From Emticicia fluvialis (lineage in GTDB: Bacteria > Bacteroidota > Bacteroidia > Cytophagales > Spirosomataceae): DNA of 64,000 nucleotides. The notes beneath the pieces were generated by a model. The model ran no database searches. It was not told where the DNA came from and worked only from the letters and a program-made list of their open reading frames with translations. Where the stretch lies: the NCBI RefSeq assembly GCF_024793945.1, contig NZ_JANUSD010000011.1, forward strand, positions 124,001 through 188,000, given 5' to 3'. A program made the position numbers and the translations under genes. Shown here piece after piece: positions 61,832 to 64,000 of this stretch (positions are counted from its first letter, which is position 1; the number at the start of each line of letters is the position of its first letter).

Positions 61832-64000
61832 ATCTGTCATTATTTTACTATTAATGGCCTGTGGGCCTCAACCCTTCGACTACGACGAGTTCAAGAGTTT
61901 CTTCATGCCTGAAAGCGCCCGTAATGAGGCTGCATTCCATCCTTACAACTTTACCCCTCAGTTTTTGTATGATGATTCTGATTGGTATGCTGACTCACCA
62001 ACAGACCCTGCAGAAGCTGCCAATACCAAAGCATGGGCCAATTACGCTGGCATTGAAGATAGTATTGTAACGGAAGAACTTTACCCGAGATATGGCAGCA
62101 AAACTACTACAGGCCTAAGCCAGGCGCTTAAGGAAAAAGGTAATTTGCATGCACTACAATATCTGGAGTTTTCAAAAAAAATAGCTGTTGCTGACGGCCC
62201 TACAGAAGCAGGCGGAACTGGCACTAAACCCGATTTTGAGGCCTGGTTAAACCTGATAAAGTCTGAATACAACCAAAGCACAGATGCCTTTATAAAAGAA
62301 CGGCTGGCCTACCAGGCTGTAAAAGTGGCCGATATGGCCGGTAAGCCCCAACAAAGCATTGACTTTTACAATTCTTTAGTAAAATCTTTGCCGACGAAGA
62401 CATTCATCAGCGATTGGGCTTGTGCGCGCATGGCCGGGGCTTATGTGCATGCCGGCGACTCAACACAGGCATATTACCAGTTCTCTCAGATTTTTGTTAA
62501 TGCCCCAACTCGCCGCAAAGAGGCGTATCTGAGCCTGAGAACGTATCTGCCCAAGCTGAAAGACGAGGCATTGAAACTTTGCAAAACCGATGCCGAACGA
62601 GCCAATATATATGCCGCCACTGCTGTGCTGCCATTTCAGGATGGCCTGCCGATGATGGAGCAAATCAGAGACCTGAATGCCAACAGCCCCTTACTTGAAT
62701 TTGTAATGGCGCGTGAAATCAATAAAAATGAGGACTTCTTTTTTAATACCCGCGAAGACCTGAAATATGCGTACTGGAATCTGGATTCGCTTAAAAAAGC
62801 TAATCTGAAAACCGATGCTCCGGGGTATTTCAATAAGTTATTGAATTTCTCATTAGAATCTGCAGAAAATCCTTCACTAAAAACATCACCTTTCTGGTAT
62901 ACATCAGCTGCTTATCTCACATTTATTGCCAGAGACTACAAAAAAGCAGCCGACTTATTGCAAAAAGCAAAAGCCATACCTACTACCAATAAAGCCCTGC
63001 AAGACCAGATAGCTATGCAGGAACTGACATTACTTGTCAGCGAAACAGAACATATAACACCCGAAATTGAAAGTAAGTTGATGCCCCTGCTGGAACGCTT
63101 CTCCAACTCGCGCAATTTCAGGGTAGCTAATAACTTTAACGCCGCCTGCCGGATACTTGTAGCTAAATATCGCGGACAGCCCGTAACCGATGAATTTACA
63201 GAAGCCATTGGCCGGAAAATGGAAGCGGCTGTCTCTAAATCTAAAGAAAACAAAACGCTCGGGTGGCTTTCAGGATGTTTCGGCAAAAAAAACAAAGAGT
63301 TCATACCTTCTTCTGAAAGCACAGCCAAAGCTTTTCTTTTATCAATGCTAACTTCCTCTCAGCTGGGGTATTCCAAACAAACCGATGGCAATACGCTAAC
63401 TGCCTATTTTATGAGCAATGCCGACCAGTATGCCATTGAAGACTCTACCTCTTCGGCCACTATTTATGGTGTTATCAGTTATTTCAGCAGTAAAAATCAG
63501 AATGATTTTGATAAAAGATTAATAAAACTAACCGGGTTGACCAATGATTACCTTTACACCGTTTTAGGCAGAAGGGCGCTGGCAGAACATCAATACACCA
63601 AAGCAGCAGAGGCATGGCAGCATATTTCACCTGCAACGTGGCAGGCAGAGCCATTCAAGACGTATCTGGATGTAAACCCTTTTCATCTCGACGGGCAAGG
63701 CGATACCAACCCCAAACAAAGAGTTACGCCCCTTTCATTTGCGCTTCGAATGGCCGAATTACAAGAAAAAGTTAGTAAAAACCCTGCCGACTACCAAAGC
63801 TGGTTGTTGTTGGGTTGTGGCAGCTATAATATGAGCTATTTTGGGAATAGCTGGATTCTGCAACGAAGAGGATGGAGCGGAGGAGAACAGAGAAATGAAC
63901 AGGACGATTATTACACCTCAGCAAAAGCGCTGGCGTATTTTGACAAGGCCATGCAAACCGCCTCAACGGCTGAAGATGCCGCAAAGGCCTGTTATCTGGC
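61785..64000 (+). CDS. Large lipoprotein of unknown function, helical repeat, cut by window end
   Basis: At least 738 residues, running off the right edge. The ATG at 61785 overlaps the preceding gene by 47 bases and gives a lipoprotein signal (SVIILLLMAC). A downstream ATG at 61854 would leave no signal. The mature start (GPQPFDYDEFKSFFMPESA) and FHPYNFTPQFLYDDSDWY are followed by helical, TPR-like repeats with AAKACYLA-type and YYQFSQIFVNAP segments. It probably forms an outer-membrane-anchored or periplasmic solenoid. Not recognised as a named family. It forms a cotranscribed pair with the upstream lipoprotein gene. Confidence 0.7.
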   Translation, partial: MSSSARSFFRLGYRTKSVIILLLMACGPQPFDYDEFKSFFMPESARNEAAFHPYNFTPQFLYDDSDWYADSPTDPAEAANTKAWANYAGIEDSIVTEELYPRYGSKTTTGLSQALKEKGNLHALQYLEFSKKIAVADGPTEAGGTGTKPDFEAWLNLIKSEYNQSTDAFIKERLAYQAVKVADMAGKPQQSIDFYNSLVKSLPTKTFISDWACARMAGAYVHAGDSTQAYYQFSQIFVNAPTRRKEAYLSLRTYLPKLKDEALKLCKTDAERANIYAATAVLPFQDGLPMMEQIRDLNANSPLLEFVMAREINKNEDFFFNTREDLKYAYWNLDSLKKANLKTDAPGYFNKLLNFSLESAENPSLKTSPFWYTSAAYLTFIARDYKKAADLLQKAKAIPTTNKALQDQIAMQELTLLVSETEHITPEIESKLMPLLERFSNSRNFRVANNFNAACRILVAKYRGQPVTDEFTEAIGRKMEAAVSKSKENKTLGWLSGCFGKKNKEFIPSSESTAKAFLLSMLTSSQLGYSKQTDGNTLTAYFMSNADQYAIEDSTSSATIYGVISYFSSKNQNDFDKRLIKLTGLTNDYLYTVLGRRALAEHQYTKAAEAWQHISPATWQAEPFKTYLDVNPFHLDGQGDTNPKQRVTPLSFALRMAELQEKVSKNPADYQSWLLLGCGSYNMSYFGNSWILQRRGWSGGEQRNEQDDYYTSAKALAYFDKAMQTASTAEDAAKACYL

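Noticed and set aside
1..64000. CRISPR arrays, prophage, transposase or integrase genes
   Set aside because: No direct-repeat arrays with regular spacing and no recombinase or phage structural proteins were seen anywhere in the window.

Overview
The window is chromosomal DNA of a free-living Bacteroidota bacterium, most likely from the Cytophagales or a neighbouring order. Four things point there. Many genes belong to families typical of the phylum (DUF4296, DUF4301, DUF5606, DUF58/Bat-type, GH3, outer-membrane beta-barrel receptors with a carboxypeptidase-regulatory-like domain). Several upstream regions carry the phylum's -7 promoter element TAnnTTTG. Shine-Dalgarno sequences are generally absent. 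The gene content is mostly housekeeping, with moderate GC. I see no phage, transposon, integron or CRISPR array.

Layout. 1-2.1 kb: start of asd (cut by the window edge), 5-formyl-THF cyclo-ligase and a JmjC-like cupin, all on the minus strand. 2.3-9.6 kb: a fatty-acid module on the plus strand (DUF4442 thioesterase-like protein, fadN, fadA), then an SDR, an MFS transporter and a DUF1684 protein. 9.6-12.1 kb (minus): NeuD/PglD-like acyltransferase, a membrane protein and a DUF58 protein, the last two resembling a fragment of a Bat operon. 12.2-13.3 kb (plus): DUF4296 lipoprotein and a DPM1-like mannosyltransferase. 13.3-19 kb (minus): membrane-anchored MutS-like ATPase, serine hydrolase and mreB-mreC-mreD. 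19.3-28.5 kb (plus): GH3 protein, CstB-like persulfide dioxygenase/rhodanese, sppA, engB, DUF5606, epimerase and TPR protein. 28.6-31.2 kb (minus): ACAD10/LvaA-like kinase and DUF4301. 31.3-40.8 kb (plus): proA, a short glucan phosphorylase lacking the PLP lysine, and a tripartite RND efflux operon. 40.9-44.5 kb (minus): TonB-dependent receptor, a 44-residue membrane protein and an AraC regulator.

44.7-55.6 kb is mostly plus strand: a CCG-type Fe-S protein, a protein of unknown function, an LLM flavin oxidoreductase, fRMsr, a precorrin-2 dehydrogenase, (minus) an ABC exporter, a YgiB/YgiC-like pair, an esterase, a GIN-like protein, and a YCII-domain protein with its ECF42-type sigma factor. 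55.7-60.6 kb (minus): nusG, secE, tRNA-Trp, tyrS, an outer-membrane barrel, queA and a small membrane protein. 60.8-64 kb (plus): two overlapping lipoprotein genes of unknown function, the second cut by the window end.

The most interesting signals are these. A near-identical 19-base palindrome-containing element lies just downstream of the predicted -7 box of both the fatty-acid operon and the Fe-S protein gene 42 kb away, suggesting a shared operator. The unknown lipoprotein pair at the right end overlaps by 47 bases. A YgiB/YgiC-like pair occurs in this phylum. A glucan phosphorylase has Thr in place of the PLP lysine. The tRNA-Trp-secE-nusG block is detached from tuf and rplK. No single dramatic unknown system is evident from sequence alone.
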